A DNA stretch of 64,000 nt, from positions 496,001 through 560,000 of the forward strand of contig JACKJC010000003.1 of the NCBI GenBank assembly GCA_020638195.1, in the 5' to 3' direction. Numbering within the stretch: position 1 is the stretch's first letter; each line of letters opens with the position of its first letter. A program made the translations under genes and the position numbers. The notes beneath the pieces were generated by a model. That model was not told where the DNA came from. It worked only from the letters and a program-made list of their open reading frames with translations, and searched no databases. The DNA comes from Methylobacteriaceae bacterium. GTDB taxonomy: Bacteria > Pseudomonadota > Alphaproteobacteria > Rhizobiales > Beijerinckiaceae. Shown one piece after another: positions 19,002 through 26,933 of the stretch.

Positions 19002-19085
19002 GGCGGCAGGTTTCCCAGCAGAAATGCGAGGGCGTTTTTGCATATGCGAAGGGGGGAGGGAAGGGGGAGGGCGGCAGACGGCGAT
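18881..19085. repeat. Direct repeat copy B of the mutA 5' end and leader
   Basis: Partner of copy A (17880-18060), about 1.0 kb away in the same orientation. This copy keeps the original reading frame of the mutA start and runs to within about 12 bases of the NupC stop codon. The pair brackets the decayed toxin-antitoxin module. Confidence 0.8.
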
Positions 19086-19096
19086 TTGGCGAACGC

Positions 19097-20341
19097 CTAC
19101 CCCACCATCCCCACCACAGCCCCGCTCATCAACGTCGCCAGCGTGCCCGTCACCAGCGACCGCGGCGCGAGCGTCACGATGTCGTGGCGGCGTTCGGGCG
19201 CCATGGCCGTCATGCCGCCGATCATGATGCCCAGCGACCCAAAATTGGCGAAGCCGCACAAGGCATAGGTCATGATCAGCTTCGAATGCGGCGACAGCGC
19301 GCCTTCCGGTAGCGCGGCGAGGTCGAGATAGGCGACGAATTCGTTGAGCGCCGTCTTGGTCGCCATCAGCATGGCGGCCGTCTCAGACTCCGGCCAGGGC
19401 ACGCCGATCAGCCACACCAGCGGCCGGAACAGCAGCGCGAAGCCCGCGCGGATCGACACCGGCTTGCCGCCCACATCCGGCAGCAGCGACAGCGCGGCGT
19501 CGGCGAGATGCACCAGCGCGACGAGCACGATCATCAGCGCGACGATGCCGGCGAAAATTTTGACACCGTCCATCGTGCCGCGCACGATCGCCTCGAAGGC
19601 GTTGGCCGGCGGATCGACGATCTTGATGTCGGTTGCGCGCTCGTCGGGCGTGAACGGGATCATCAAGGCAGACAGCGCCAGCGCCGCCGGCGTCGAGATG
19701 ATGGCGGCGGAAATGATCGCGGGCAGGGCGCCCGGCACGGCGCTGGACAGGATCGCGCCATAGATCGCCATGACCGTGCCGGCGATGCCCGCCATGCCGC
19801 AGCTCATCAGCGCGAAGAGCTCGCCGCGCGACATGGTGGTGAGATACGGCCGCACGATCAGCGGCGCCTCCACCATGCCGACAAAGATATGCGTCGCCGC
19901 GCCCAGGCCCAGCGGCCCGCCGACGCCCAGCGCGCGGCGCAGCACGAAGGCGAAGGCCGCCACGATTTTCTGCATCAGCCCGAGATAGAACATCAGCGTC
20001 GCCAGCGCTGAAATCGTCAGCACCATCGGAAAGGCGCGGAAGGCGAGAATGTAGGAAGCGCCCTGCTTCGTCTCCGCATAGGGCAGTGGGCCACCGCCCA
20101 AAAAGCCGAAGACGAGCGACGTGCCGGCGTCGGTCGCGCGCTGCAGAGCTTCGACGCCGTGGGTCAGCTTGAGGATCGCCGCAATCGCCGGCGGGAACTT
20201 GATGAAAAGGAGCGCCAGGATGATTTGCAGCGCGACGCCGCCGATGACGACGCGCAGCGGAATGGCGCGGCGGTTCTCGCTGAGCGCGAAGGCGATTGTC
20301 AGGAGAATGGCGAGGGCGGCGAGGCCTTGGAAAACGGTCAT
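19097..20341 (-). CDS. NupC-family concentrative nucleoside transporter
   Basis: A 414-residue inner-membrane symporter for nucleosides, driven by H+ or Na+. Family blocks: Gly-Phe-Leu-Gly-Gly-Gly-Pro-Leu-Pro-Tyr, Phe-Val-Gly-Met-Val-Glu-Ala-Pro-Leu, Thr-Gly-type gating loops, the conserved Thr-Lys-Thr-Ala-Leu-Asn-Glu-Phe-Val-Ala-Tyr, and Tyr-Ala-Leu-Cys-Gly-Phe-Ala-Asn-Phe-Gly-Ser-Leu-Gly-Ile-Met. About eight to ten hydrophobic helices cover the whole length, which is typical. It lies upstream of mutA on the same strand with a gap of about 95 bases to the original mutA start. Confidence 0.93.
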   Translation of the reverse strand: MTVFQGLAALAILLTIAFALSENRRAIPLRVVIGGVALQIILALLFIKFPPAIAAILKLTHGVEALQRATDAGTSLVFGFLGGGPLPYAETKQGASYILAFRAFPMVLTISALATLMFYLGLMQKIVAAFAFVLRRALGVGGPLGLGAATHIFVGMVEAPLIVRPYLTTMSRGELFALMSCGMAGIAGTVMAIYGAILSSAVPGALPAIISAAIISTPAALALSALMIPFTPDERATDIKIVDPPANAFEAIVRGTMDGVKIFAGIVALMIVLVALVHLADAALSLLPDVGGKPVSIRAGFALLFRPLVWLIGVPWPESETAAMLMATKTALNEFVAYLDLAALPEGALSPHSKLIMTYALCGFANFGSLGIMIGGMTAMAPERRHDIVTLAPRSLVTGTLATLMSGAVVGMVG

Positions 20342-20357
20342 GCGGTGACGCCAGTCT

Positions 20358-20442
20358 GCTCCCTCTCCCTGTATCCGGTCGAAGTCGGCAACAGCCGACT
20401 TCGTACCCGCGGGGAGAGGGTTGGGTTGAGGGGCGCCGGGCG
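20358..20442. repeat. CTCCCTCTCCC-type palindromic repeat with nested hairpin
   Basis: Outer arms CTCCCTCTCCC and GGGGAGAGGGTT enclose a perfect inner hairpin GTCGAAGTCGGC-AACA-GCCGACTTCG (about 20379-20403), then a GTTGAGGGGC tail. Same family as the repeats at 8230, 10056 and 20503. Confidence 0.75.
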
Positions 20443-20502
20443 TAGAGAAAAATTGAGGAAGGATAGGCGGCTCAACGAAAAGGCCCGTGGATGATCGCAG
20501 GT

Positions 20503-20543
20503 CTCCTCACCCTAACCCTCTCCCCGTTCCACGGGGAGGGTGA
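20503..20543. repeat. CCCTCTCCCC-type inverted repeat
   Basis: CTCACCCTAACCCTCTCCCC followed by GTTCCACGGGGAGGGTGA: an inverted repeat just after the stop codon of the M20 peptidase, where it could serve as its terminator. Confidence 0.65.
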
Positions 20544-20551
20544 ATACGCCC

Positions 20552-21934
20552 TCACGCCGACAACGCCGCCAGAATCCGCGCCCAGCTGCGCGCACCCTTC
20601 TGGAACGAGCAAAGCTCGTATTTCTCGTTCGGCGAATGCACGCGGTCGTCGTCGAGACCGAAGCCGACCATCAGCGAATCCATCTTCAGATCGCGCTTGA
20701 ACGAGCCGACGATCGGGATCGATCCGCCGGAGCCGACCATGGCGGCCTCCTTTCCCCACTCCTGCGACAAGGCCCGCTGAGCGCGTGCGAGCGCTTCGGA
20801 GCCGAATGGCAGTTGCAGCGCCGGGCTTGCGCCGTGCGAATGGAAATCGGCCTCGCAATCGGCGGGCAGGCGCGCGCGCACGAAGTCGCGGAAGCTTTCG
20901 GCGATCGCTTGCGGATTCTGCTTGCCGACGAGACGGAACGAAAATTTCGCGCTCGCCTCGGCCGGCAACACGGTTTTCGAACCCTTGCCCGTATAGCCGC
21001 CCCACACGCCGTTCACGTCCATGGTCGGGCGCGCCCAGATCTGCTCGAGCACGCTGCGGTCCTTCTCGCCCGCAGGAATCGACAGGCCGACTTCGCCCAG
21101 AAATGCGCCCTCGTCGAAATCGAGCGCGCGCCATTGGCTAGCGACATCCTCGGGCAGGTCTTCCACGCCATCGTAGAAATTCGGCAGCGTCACGCGGCCC
21201 TGCGCGTCGTGCAGGTCGGCGATGATCTTCGACAGCACGTGGATCGGATTGACAGCCGCGCCGCCGTAGAGGCCTGAATGGAGGTCGCGGCTGGCGGCCT
21301 TGATCGTCACTTCCTCCAGCGTCAGCCCGCGTAGCATGGTGGTGATGGCCGGCGTCGCGCGGTCCCACATGCCGGTGTCGCAGACGAGCGCGAGATCGGC
21401 GGCGAGCTCCTTCTTGTTTTCGGCCAGAAAGGCCGGCAGCGAAGGAGAACCGGTTTCTTCCTCGCCTTCCAGCATGATCGTCACGTCGCAGGGCAGACCG
21501 CCGGTCGCGATAAAGGCGCGGCAGGCCTCCACGAAGGTCATCAGCTGGCCCTTGTCGTCGGCGGCGCCGCGTCCAAAGATTTGCGGGCCGGTAGAGGCGT
21601 CCACGATCTTCGGCCCGAAGGGATCGCCGTCCCATAAATTCAGCGGATCGACGGGCTGCACGTCGTAATGGCCGTAGAACAGCACATGCGGGACGTCGCG
21701 CTGCTTGGCCTTGATATGCGCCACCACCATCGGATGGCCGGCCGTCGGGCGCACGCTGGCGTCGAAGCCGATACCTGTCAGATCCTGCGCCAGCCATTCC
21801 GCGGCCTTCGCGCATTCGCCGGCATATGCCGGATCGGTCGAGATCGACTTGATTCGCAACAGCGCGAACAGGCGGTCGAGCGCGCCCTGCCTGTCGGCGT
21901 CCAGCTTTTCCAGAACGTCTTCGATCGATGCCAT
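20552..21934 (-). CDS. M20 family metallopeptidase (dipeptidase / acetylornithine deacetylase-like)
   Basis: A 460-residue zinc peptidase. Metal ligands are seen in order: His and Asp in Tyr-Gly-His-Tyr-Asp-Val-Gln-Pro (about residue 87), bridging Asp in Gly-Arg-Gly-Ala-Ala-Asp-Asp-Lys-Gly-Gln, Glu-Glu in Leu-Glu-Gly-Glu-Glu-Glu-Thr-Gly-Ser, Asp in Cys-Asp-Thr-Gly, and the late His in Arg-Val-His-Ser-Pro-Asn-Glu-Lys. A dimerisation lid domain lies between about residues 190 and 350 (Asp-Leu-His-Ser-Gly-Leu-Tyr-Gly-Gly). Family members of this length with the HSPNEK end are usually cytosolic dipeptidases. A single-gene unit. Confidence 0.92.
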   Translation of the reverse strand: MASIEDVLEKLDADRQGALDRLFALLRIKSISTDPAYAGECAKAAEWLAQDLTGIGFDASVRPTAGHPMVVAHIKAKQRDVPHVLFYGHYDVQPVDPLNLWDGDPFGPKIVDASTGPQIFGRGAADDKGQLMTFVEACRAFIATGGLPCDVTIMLEGEEETGSPSLPAFLAENKKELAADLALVCDTGMWDRATPAITTMLRGLTLEEVTIKAASRDLHSGLYGGAAVNPIHVLSKIIADLHDAQGRVTLPNFYDGVEDLPEDVASQWRALDFDEGAFLGEVGLSIPAGEKDRSVLEQIWARPTMDVNGVWGGYTGKGSKTVLPAEASAKFSFRLVGKQNPQAIAESFRDFVRARLPADCEADFHSHGASPALQLPFGSEALARAQRALSQEWGKEAAMVGSGGSIPIVGSFKRDLKMDSLMVGFGLDDDRVHSPNEKYELCSFQKGARSWARILAALSA

Positions 21935-21990
21935 TGCCGCCGTCTCCTGATCGAGTCGGAATCTAGCGCTATTCCGGCAGCGTCAAAAGA

Positions 21991-22401
21991 TCAGGCGAGG
22001 AGCGAGAGTATGGCGGCTTGCAAGAGAACGACGCCGAGCCAGTGCCCGAGGTCGACTGCGTAAACCGCCAGCGGGCGCTTCTGATAAGCGTAATTGGTCG
22101 CGATCGTCGGCGCGATGAAGCCGAGCCAGACGAAGAAGGCGCCGACCAGCGCGAGCTTCATGCCGAAATGCGGGCCCGCCACGAAAGACAGCAGACCGTC
22201 GAGCATGGCCGCGATCACGAGTTCGGAGACCAGCGAGAACACGAGCGCGAAGACCGGCGGTTTGCCGCGTTGCTGCGGCGCGTCGGCGGACATCAGCCCG
22301 AGCCCGATCGCCCACGGCCGTCCGAACAGGCCGAACCAGAGAGCGCCGAAGATCCAGCTCGCGACCGCGGCTGCGATGATCGCGAGGGGAGAGATCGTCA
22401 T
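21991..22401 (-). CDS. DUF1761 family membrane protein
   Basis: A 136-residue protein with four predicted transmembrane helices. It begins with a Trp-Ile-Phe-Gly-Ala-Leu-Trp-Phe segment and has a central Gly-Phe-Ile-Ala-Pro-Thr-Ile-Ala-Thr-Asn-Tyr, both typical of DUF1761. No function is established for the family. It starts only 9 bases after the stop of the HerA-like ATPase gene on the same strand and is probably its operon partner. Confidence 0.85.
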   Translation of the reverse strand: MTISPLAIIAAAVASWIFGALWFGLFGRPWAIGLGLMSADAPQQRGKPPVFALVFSLVSELVIAAMLDGLLSFVAGPHFGMKLALVGAFFVWLGFIAPTIATNYAYQKRPLAVYAVDLGHWLGVVLLQAAILSLLA

Positions 22402-22410
22402 CGCCGCGCG

Positions 22411-23967
22411 TTAGCGCGAAAGCCCGCCGAGCACGCCGCGCAGGATCGCGCGCGTGACCTGCGTGCCGATCGAGCGTGCGGCCGATTGCGCGGCCGAGCG
22501 CACGATCATCTCGCCGGTGGACATGCGCTGCCGCTTACCCTTGCTGCCGGAATCGCCGCCGCCGAGCACGCTGCCGAGCATGCCGCCGATCTGGCCGAGA
22601 ATGCCGCCGCTCGAGGCTTCCGCCGGCTGTTCCTCGCCGCCCGCGGCTTCCGCATGGCCGCTCGCGCGCTTCTGCAGGATTTCGAAAGCGGATTCGCGGT
22701 CGATCGGCGTGTCGTACTTGCCGAGCAGGCTGCTCGCCTTGATCGTCGCGGCGCGTTCGGCCTCGGTCACCGGCCCGACGCGGGCGGATGGCGGCGCGAT
22801 CAGCGCGCGGTCGACCATTTCGGGCGAACCCTTGGGGTCGAGCATCGACACCAGCGCTTCGCCGACGCCGAGCTGCATGATCGCGGCGGCTGTGTCGAAT
22901 TTCGGGTTCTGGCGGAAGGTTTCGGCGGCCGCCCTCACGGCCTTCTGGTCGCGCGGGGTAAAGGCGCGCAGCGCGTGCTGTGCGCGATTGCCGAGCTGGC
23001 CGAGCACGGTTTGCGGCACGTCGAGCGGATTCTGCGTCACGAAATAGACGCCGACGCCCTTGGAGCGGATCAGGCGCACGACCTGTTCGATGGCGGTCAT
23101 CAGTGGCTTGGGGGCGCTGTCGAACAGGAGATGGGCCTCGTCGAAGAAGAAGACGAGCTTCGGCTTGTCGGGATCGCCGACCTCGGGCAGCTGCTCGAAC
23201 AATTCCGACAGCATCCACAACAGGAAGGTGGCGTAGAGCTTCGGGCTCCGCATCAGCTTGTCGGCGGCCAGAATATTGATCACGCCGCGCCCGTCGCGAT
23301 CCGTGCGCAGGAAGTCGGTGATCTCGAGCGCCGGCTCGCCGAAGAATTTTTCCGCGCCCTGATTTTCCAGCACCAGCAATTGGCGCTGGATCGCGCCCAC
23401 TGTGGCGGTGGCGACATTTCCGTATTTCGTCGTGAGTTCAGAGGCATGATCGGCGACGAATTGCAGCGTCGCGCGCAGGTCCTTCAGATCGAGCAGCGCC
23501 AGGCCATTGTCGTCGGCGACGCGGAAAACGATGTTCAGCACGCCTTCCTGGGTATCGTTGAGCTCGAGCAGGCGTGCGGTGAGCAGCGGCCCCATTTCCG
23601 CGATCGTCGCGCGCACGGGGTGGCCCTGTTCGCCGAACACGTCCCAGAACACGCAAGGGAACGTGTCGGGCGTATAGGTCAGCCCCAGATCCTGCGCGCG
23701 TTTGACGAAGGGCGGCTTGGAATCGCCGGGCTGCGAAATGCCTGAGAGATCGCCCTTCACATCGGCGGCGAAGACGGCTGTGCCCGCGTTGGAGAAGCCC
23801 TCGGCGAGCTTCTGCAGCGTCACCGTCTTGCCGGTGCCGGTCGCGCCCGTGACCAGACCGTGACGGTTGCCGAGCGGCAGATTGAGATAGCGGAAGACGC
23901 CTTCGCTCTTGCCGACGAGAATCTTGCCTTCGACCTGATTGGGATCGTCCGCCACGGATCGCTCCAT
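22411..23967 (-). CDS. HerA-like ATPase (DUF853 family)
   Basis: A 518-residue cytosolic P-loop ATPase of the HerA/VirB4-FtsK superfamily, annotated in bacteria as DUF853. Walker A is Thr-Gly-Ala-Thr-Gly-Thr-Gly-Lys-Thr (about residues 40-48). Walker B is Leu-Val-Phe-Phe-Phe-Asp-Glu-Ala-His (about residue 270), followed by a sensor region Phe-Val-Thr-Gln-Asn-Pro-Leu-Asp-Val-Pro. The last 90 residues are a Gly/Ser-rich linker with Gly-Gly-Met-Leu-Gly-Ser-Val-Leu-Gly-Gly-Gly and a short basic helix ending Gly-Gly-Leu-Ser-Arg. The biological role is unknown. It is divergent from the Gly-rich 24173 gene. Confidence 0.92.
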   Translation of the reverse strand: MERSVADDPNQVEGKILVGKSEGVFRYLNLPLGNRHGLVTGATGTGKTVTLQKLAEGFSNAGTAVFAADVKGDLSGISQPGDSKPPFVKRAQDLGLTYTPDTFPCVFWDVFGEQGHPVRATIAEMGPLLTARLLELNDTQEGVLNIVFRVADDNGLALLDLKDLRATLQFVADHASELTTKYGNVATATVGAIQRQLLVLENQGAEKFFGEPALEITDFLRTDRDGRGVINILAADKLMRSPKLYATFLLWMLSELFEQLPEVGDPDKPKLVFFFDEAHLLFDSAPKPLMTAIEQVVRLIRSKGVGVYFVTQNPLDVPQTVLGQLGNRAQHALRAFTPRDQKAVRAAAETFRQNPKFDTAAAIMQLGVGEALVSMLDPKGSPEMVDRALIAPPSARVGPVTEAERAATIKASSLLGKYDTPIDRESAFEILQKRASGHAEAAGGEEQPAEASSGGILGQIGGMLGSVLGGGDSGSKGKRQRMSTGEMIVRSAAQSAARSIGTQVTRAILRGVLGGLSR

Positions 23968-24172
23968 TTCTGCTGGCGCGGCTCAGCGCGCAAATACATG
24001 CGAATGAGCGGCTTATACGGCAAATGGTCCGCGCGCGCCACGCCTTGCGGCCAAGCCTCGCCTGCTTTTCGGCCTTGCATTTGACCGCTTCGGCGGCGAC
24101 TAATCCTGCGCGTTCAGGCAGGGCGTGCGCGTGCCGCGCGCGCCGCGTTCGATTGAAGCACAGGGAATTGTC

Positions 24173-24595
24173 ATGGAAGAGCTTATTCAGCGCATTACCG
24201 CCGCGACGGGCATCGACGAATCGACCGCGCGCCAGGCGATCGGCCTCATTCTCGGCTTCTTGAAGAAACATGCGCCGGAAGGCGCCATCGGCGACCTCAT
24301 CAATTCAATCCCCGGCGGCGACGAGGCCGTGGAAGAAAACGCCGCCGGCGGCGGCGGTGGCGGGCTGATGGGCGCGCTCGGCGGCATGCTCGGCGGTCTC
24401 GGCGGCGCCGCTGGCGCTGGCGCGGGCATGATGGCGCTCGCCGGCCAGCTCAAGGAGAAGGGTCTGGACATCGACCAGATCAAGGGCGTCGGCCAGCAGA
24501 TCTTCGAATTCGGCGGCGAGCAGATCGGTCCCGACCGCATGCGCGAGATCGCCCAGGGCATTCCCGGCGTCGCGCAGATGATGGGCAAGGCCTGA
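24173..24595 (+). CDS. Gly-rich small protein, DUF2267/DUF937-like
   Basis: A 140-residue acidic protein in three parts. A helical N-terminus (residues 1-55: Glu-Glu-Leu-Ile-Gln-Arg-Ile-Thr, Ile-Gly-Leu-Ile-Leu-Gly-Phe-Leu) is followed by a Gly/Met/Ala-rich stretch (about 58-95), then a helical C-terminus (Gly-Leu-Asp-Ile-Asp-Gln-Ile-Lys, Ile-Pro-Gly-Val). The pattern matches small helical DUF2267/DUF937-type proteins of unknown function. Start ATG 24173 marks the beginning of the conserved helix. It is divergent from the HerA-like gene, with about 200 bases between the starts. Confidence 0.7.
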   Translation: MEELIQRITAATGIDESTARQAIGLILGFLKKHAPEGAIGDLINSIPGGDEAVEENAAGGGGGGLMGALGGMLGGLGGAAGAGAGMMALAGQLKEKGLDIDQIKGVGQQIFEFGGEQIGPDRMREIAQGIPGVAQMMGKA

Positions 24596-24599
24596 CGGA

Positions 24600-24692
24600 T
24601 AACGATGTCATCCCGGACGGCGGCGAAGCCGTCGATCCGGGATCCAGCCGACGGACTGCTGTCTGGATCTCCGCTTTCACGGGGATGACAGG
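24600..24692. repeat. Palindromic repeat after the 24173 gene
   Basis: GATGTCATCCCGGACGGCG at one end and CACGGGGATGACAG at the other are inverted. Inside are GCCGTCGATCCGGGATCCAG and CTGTCTGGATCTCC arms. The GTCATCCCGG...GGGATGAC pattern is a common alphaproteobacterial intergenic repeat. It could act as a bidirectional terminator for the convergent pair. Confidence 0.7.
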
Positions 24693-24693
24693 T

Positions 24694-25356
24694 TTACAAG
24701 TGCAACAACCCGGCGAGCCCGTCCAGCACGGCCGCCGGAGGCATATCGCGATATTCGTCCGGCGCCTTCGAACGATTGATCCAGACCGCGCGAAACCCGA
24801 ATTTCGCGGCGCCCGCGATATCCCATCGATTCGACGACTGGAACGAGACGGCGTCCGGCGCGACGCCGAATCGCGCGCCGACGCGCTCGTAGACGCGAAA
24901 ATCGGTCTTGAAGACGCCGACCTCCTCGACGGAGATCGAGGGCTCCAGCAGATCGGCCAGCCCGGCCGAGCGCACGGCGCTGTCCAGCATGGCCGGCGTT
25001 CCATTGGAGAGAATGACGAGTTTCGCGCCATGCGCCTTGAGCGCGGCCAGCGTCGGCGCGACGTCGGGAAACGCGTCGAGCGTCTCGTAGGCCGACAGAA
25101 GATTTGCACGCGCTTCGGGCGAGACGCCGCCGCAACGCGCGGCCGCGAAATCGAGCGCGTCTTCCGTGAGCGCCCAAAAGTCGCGATGTGCGCCCATCAG
25201 CGAGCGCGTCCAAGTATATTCCAGTTGCTTCGTGCGCCAGATATCCGAAAGGCGATCGGCCTCGGCGCCGATCAGCGCGCGATGGCGGGCGACCGCCGAA
25301 TGCACGTCGAACAGCGTGCCATAAGCGTCGAATACGTAGAGTTCGTGGGCGGTCAC
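24694..25356 (-). CDS. Haloacid dehalogenase type II (HAD superfamily)
   Basis: A 220-residue HAD hydrolase predicted to remove halide from L-2-haloacids. Motif I is Phe-Asp-Ala-Tyr-Gly-Thr-Leu-Phe-Asp with nucleophile Asp10. Motif II is Leu-Ser-Asn-Gly-Thr; motif III Lys is in Gly-Val-Phe-Lys-Thr-Asp; the acidic motif region is Ser-Ser-Asn-Arg-Trp-Asp-Ile-Ala-Gly-Ala. These are the type II dehalogenase versions of the motifs, and length is normal. The start is a GTG that overlaps the TGA of murJ (GTGA), so it is translationally coupled to murJ. Its link to lipid-linked sugar transport is not obvious. Confidence 0.9.
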   Translation of the reverse strand: MTAHELYVFDAYGTLFDVHSAVARHRALIGAEADRLSDIWRTKQLEYTWTRSLMGAHRDFWALTEDALDFAAARCGGVSPEARANLLSAYETLDAFPDVAPTLAALKAHGAKLVILSNGTPAMLDSAVRSAGLADLLEPSISVEEVGVFKTDFRVYERVGARFGVAPDAVSFQSSNRWDIAGAAKFGFRAVWINRSKAPDEYRDMPPAAVLDGLAGLLHL

Positions 25357-26933
25357 GAATTAGTCTCCTGCGTCGCCGCGCCGGGCTTCGAACGTCGGCG
25401 CGCGCCCTTCAGCGCGGACAGATCGAGTTTGATCGCCTTGGCCACGCCGAAGAACATGAGAACATAGGTCGCCATGCCGGCGAGGGCGAGGAGCGCGAGT
25501 TCTAAGATGACCGCGAACTGGCCGAGCGGCGCCGTCGCGGCGCGTGCGAAACTCTCGCCGAAAAGCGCGAGCGCGGCCAGAGCCAGCGCGCCGCCGAGGC
25601 TGGCGATCGCCACCTTCGTCAGCACCGCATTCGGCCGCATCGCGCCAGCGCGCAGCGCCAGCACGACGAGAATGCCGAAATTGATCCAGGCGCCGAGCGC
25701 GGTCGCCAGCGCCAGCCCCGGCGCGCCGAGTGGTTTGTAGAGAAAAATCTTGAGCCCCACGTTGAGCGCCACTGCCGTGAGGGAAGCGATCATCGGGATC
25801 GTGGTATCGCCGCGCGCCTGAAAACTCGCGCGCGCCGAGGAAATGAGGACGATGGCCAGAAGCCCGATCGCATAGGCGCCGAGCACATGCGCGGAGGCGA
25901 GCGCATCGGCCTCGGTGAAGCGCCCGCGCACGAAAACGCCGCGCATGATCAATTCGGGTATCGTCAGGAAGGCGATGAAGAAGGGCATGGCGAGCGCGAT
26001 CGTCAGCGCCATCGTGCGGTTCTGCGCGCGGATCGCTTCCTCCGGCGCGCCGGCGGCGAAGGCGCGGCTCATTTCTGGCAGGAGAACAGTGCCGGCGGCG
26101 ATCCCGATCACGCCGATCGGCAATTGGTAGATGCGGTCGGCGTAATAGATCGACGACGGCCCGCCGGTCGGCAGAAGCGAGGAGATGATCGTGTCGGCGA
26201 ACAGCGCGATCTGCACGCCGGCGGAGCCGATCACGGCCGGGCCGAGCGCTTTGAAGAATTGCTTGGCGTCGGCGTCCCACTTCGGTCGCGTCAGGTTCGA
26301 GCCGATGCCCGCGCGCCGCGTCGCGACCTCCAGAAGAAGGAGTTCGGCGAAGCCCGCGACCGCGACGCCGGTCGCCGCCGCATAGCCCGCGTTCGGAAAC
26401 AGGAAGGCGAGCGACAGCGCGACGATCATGGTCAGGTTGAGCAGAACCGGCGCGAAGGCGGCGGCGGCGAACTTGCCGTTGGCGTTGAGCACGCCCGAAT
26501 GCAGCGTCACCAGCGTGACGAACATCAGGTAGGGAAAGGTGACGCGCGTCAGCGCGACAGCAAGGTCGAACTTGCGCGGATCGGAGCGAAAGCCCGGCGC
26601 GAGCAGGTCTACGAAGAAAGGCGTGAAGACGAGCGCCAAGATTAGCAGAAGAATCTGCGAGGCGAGCAGCAGGGTGAAGATGCGGCTGGAAAATTTTCGT
26701 GCTTCCGTCGCGCCCTCGGTCTCGAGCACGCGCGCGTAGGAGGGCACGAAGGCCGCGTTGAACGCGCCCTCGCCGAAAATGGCGCGAAAGTGATTGGGCA
26801 GGCGGAAGGCGACGACGAAGGCGTCGGTCATGAACCCCGCGCCGAGCGTCGCCGCAAGCACGATGTCGCGCGCGAAACCGGTCATGCGCGACAGCAGCGT
26901 AAAGCCGCCGACGGAAAGCAGATTGCGGATCAT
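25353..26933 (-). CDS. murJ: Lipid II flippase MurJ
   Basis: A 526-residue MVF-family membrane protein with about 14 helices, which flips lipid II across the inner membrane for cell-wall synthesis. Family blocks: Ser-Arg-Met-Thr-Gly-Phe-Ala-Arg-Asp near residue 15, Phe-Arg-Leu-Pro-Asn-His-Phe-Arg, Gly-Glu-Gly-Ala-Phe-Asn-Ala-Ala-Phe-Val-Pro near 55, Tyr-Tyr-Ala-Asp-Arg-Ile-Tyr-Gln-Leu-Pro, and Phe-Gln-Ala-Arg-Gly-Asp-Thr. The ATG at 26933 overlaps the TGA of the GT2 gene (ATGA), and its own stop overlaps the HAD start. The three genes thus form one coupled unit. Confidence 0.95.
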   Translation of the reverse strand: MIRNLLSVGGFTLLSRMTGFARDIVLAATLGAGFMTDAFVVAFRLPNHFRAIFGEGAFNAAFVPSYARVLETEGATEARKFSSRIFTLLLASQILLLILALVFTPFFVDLLAPGFRSDPRKFDLAVALTRVTFPYLMFVTLVTLHSGVLNANGKFAAAAFAPVLLNLTMIVALSLAFLFPNAGYAAATGVAVAGFAELLLLEVATRRAGIGSNLTRPKWDADAKQFFKALGPAVIGSAGVQIALFADTIISSLLPTGGPSSIYYADRIYQLPIGVIGIAAGTVLLPEMSRAFAAGAPEEAIRAQNRTMALTIALAMPFFIAFLTIPELIMRGVFVRGRFTEADALASAHVLGAYAIGLLAIVLISSARASFQARGDTTIPMIASLTAVALNVGLKIFLYKPLGAPGLALATALGAWINFGILVVLALRAGAMRPNAVLTKVAIASLGGALALAALALFGESFARAATAPLGQFAVILELALLALAGMATYVLMFFGVAKAIKLDLSALKGARRRSKPGAATQETNS

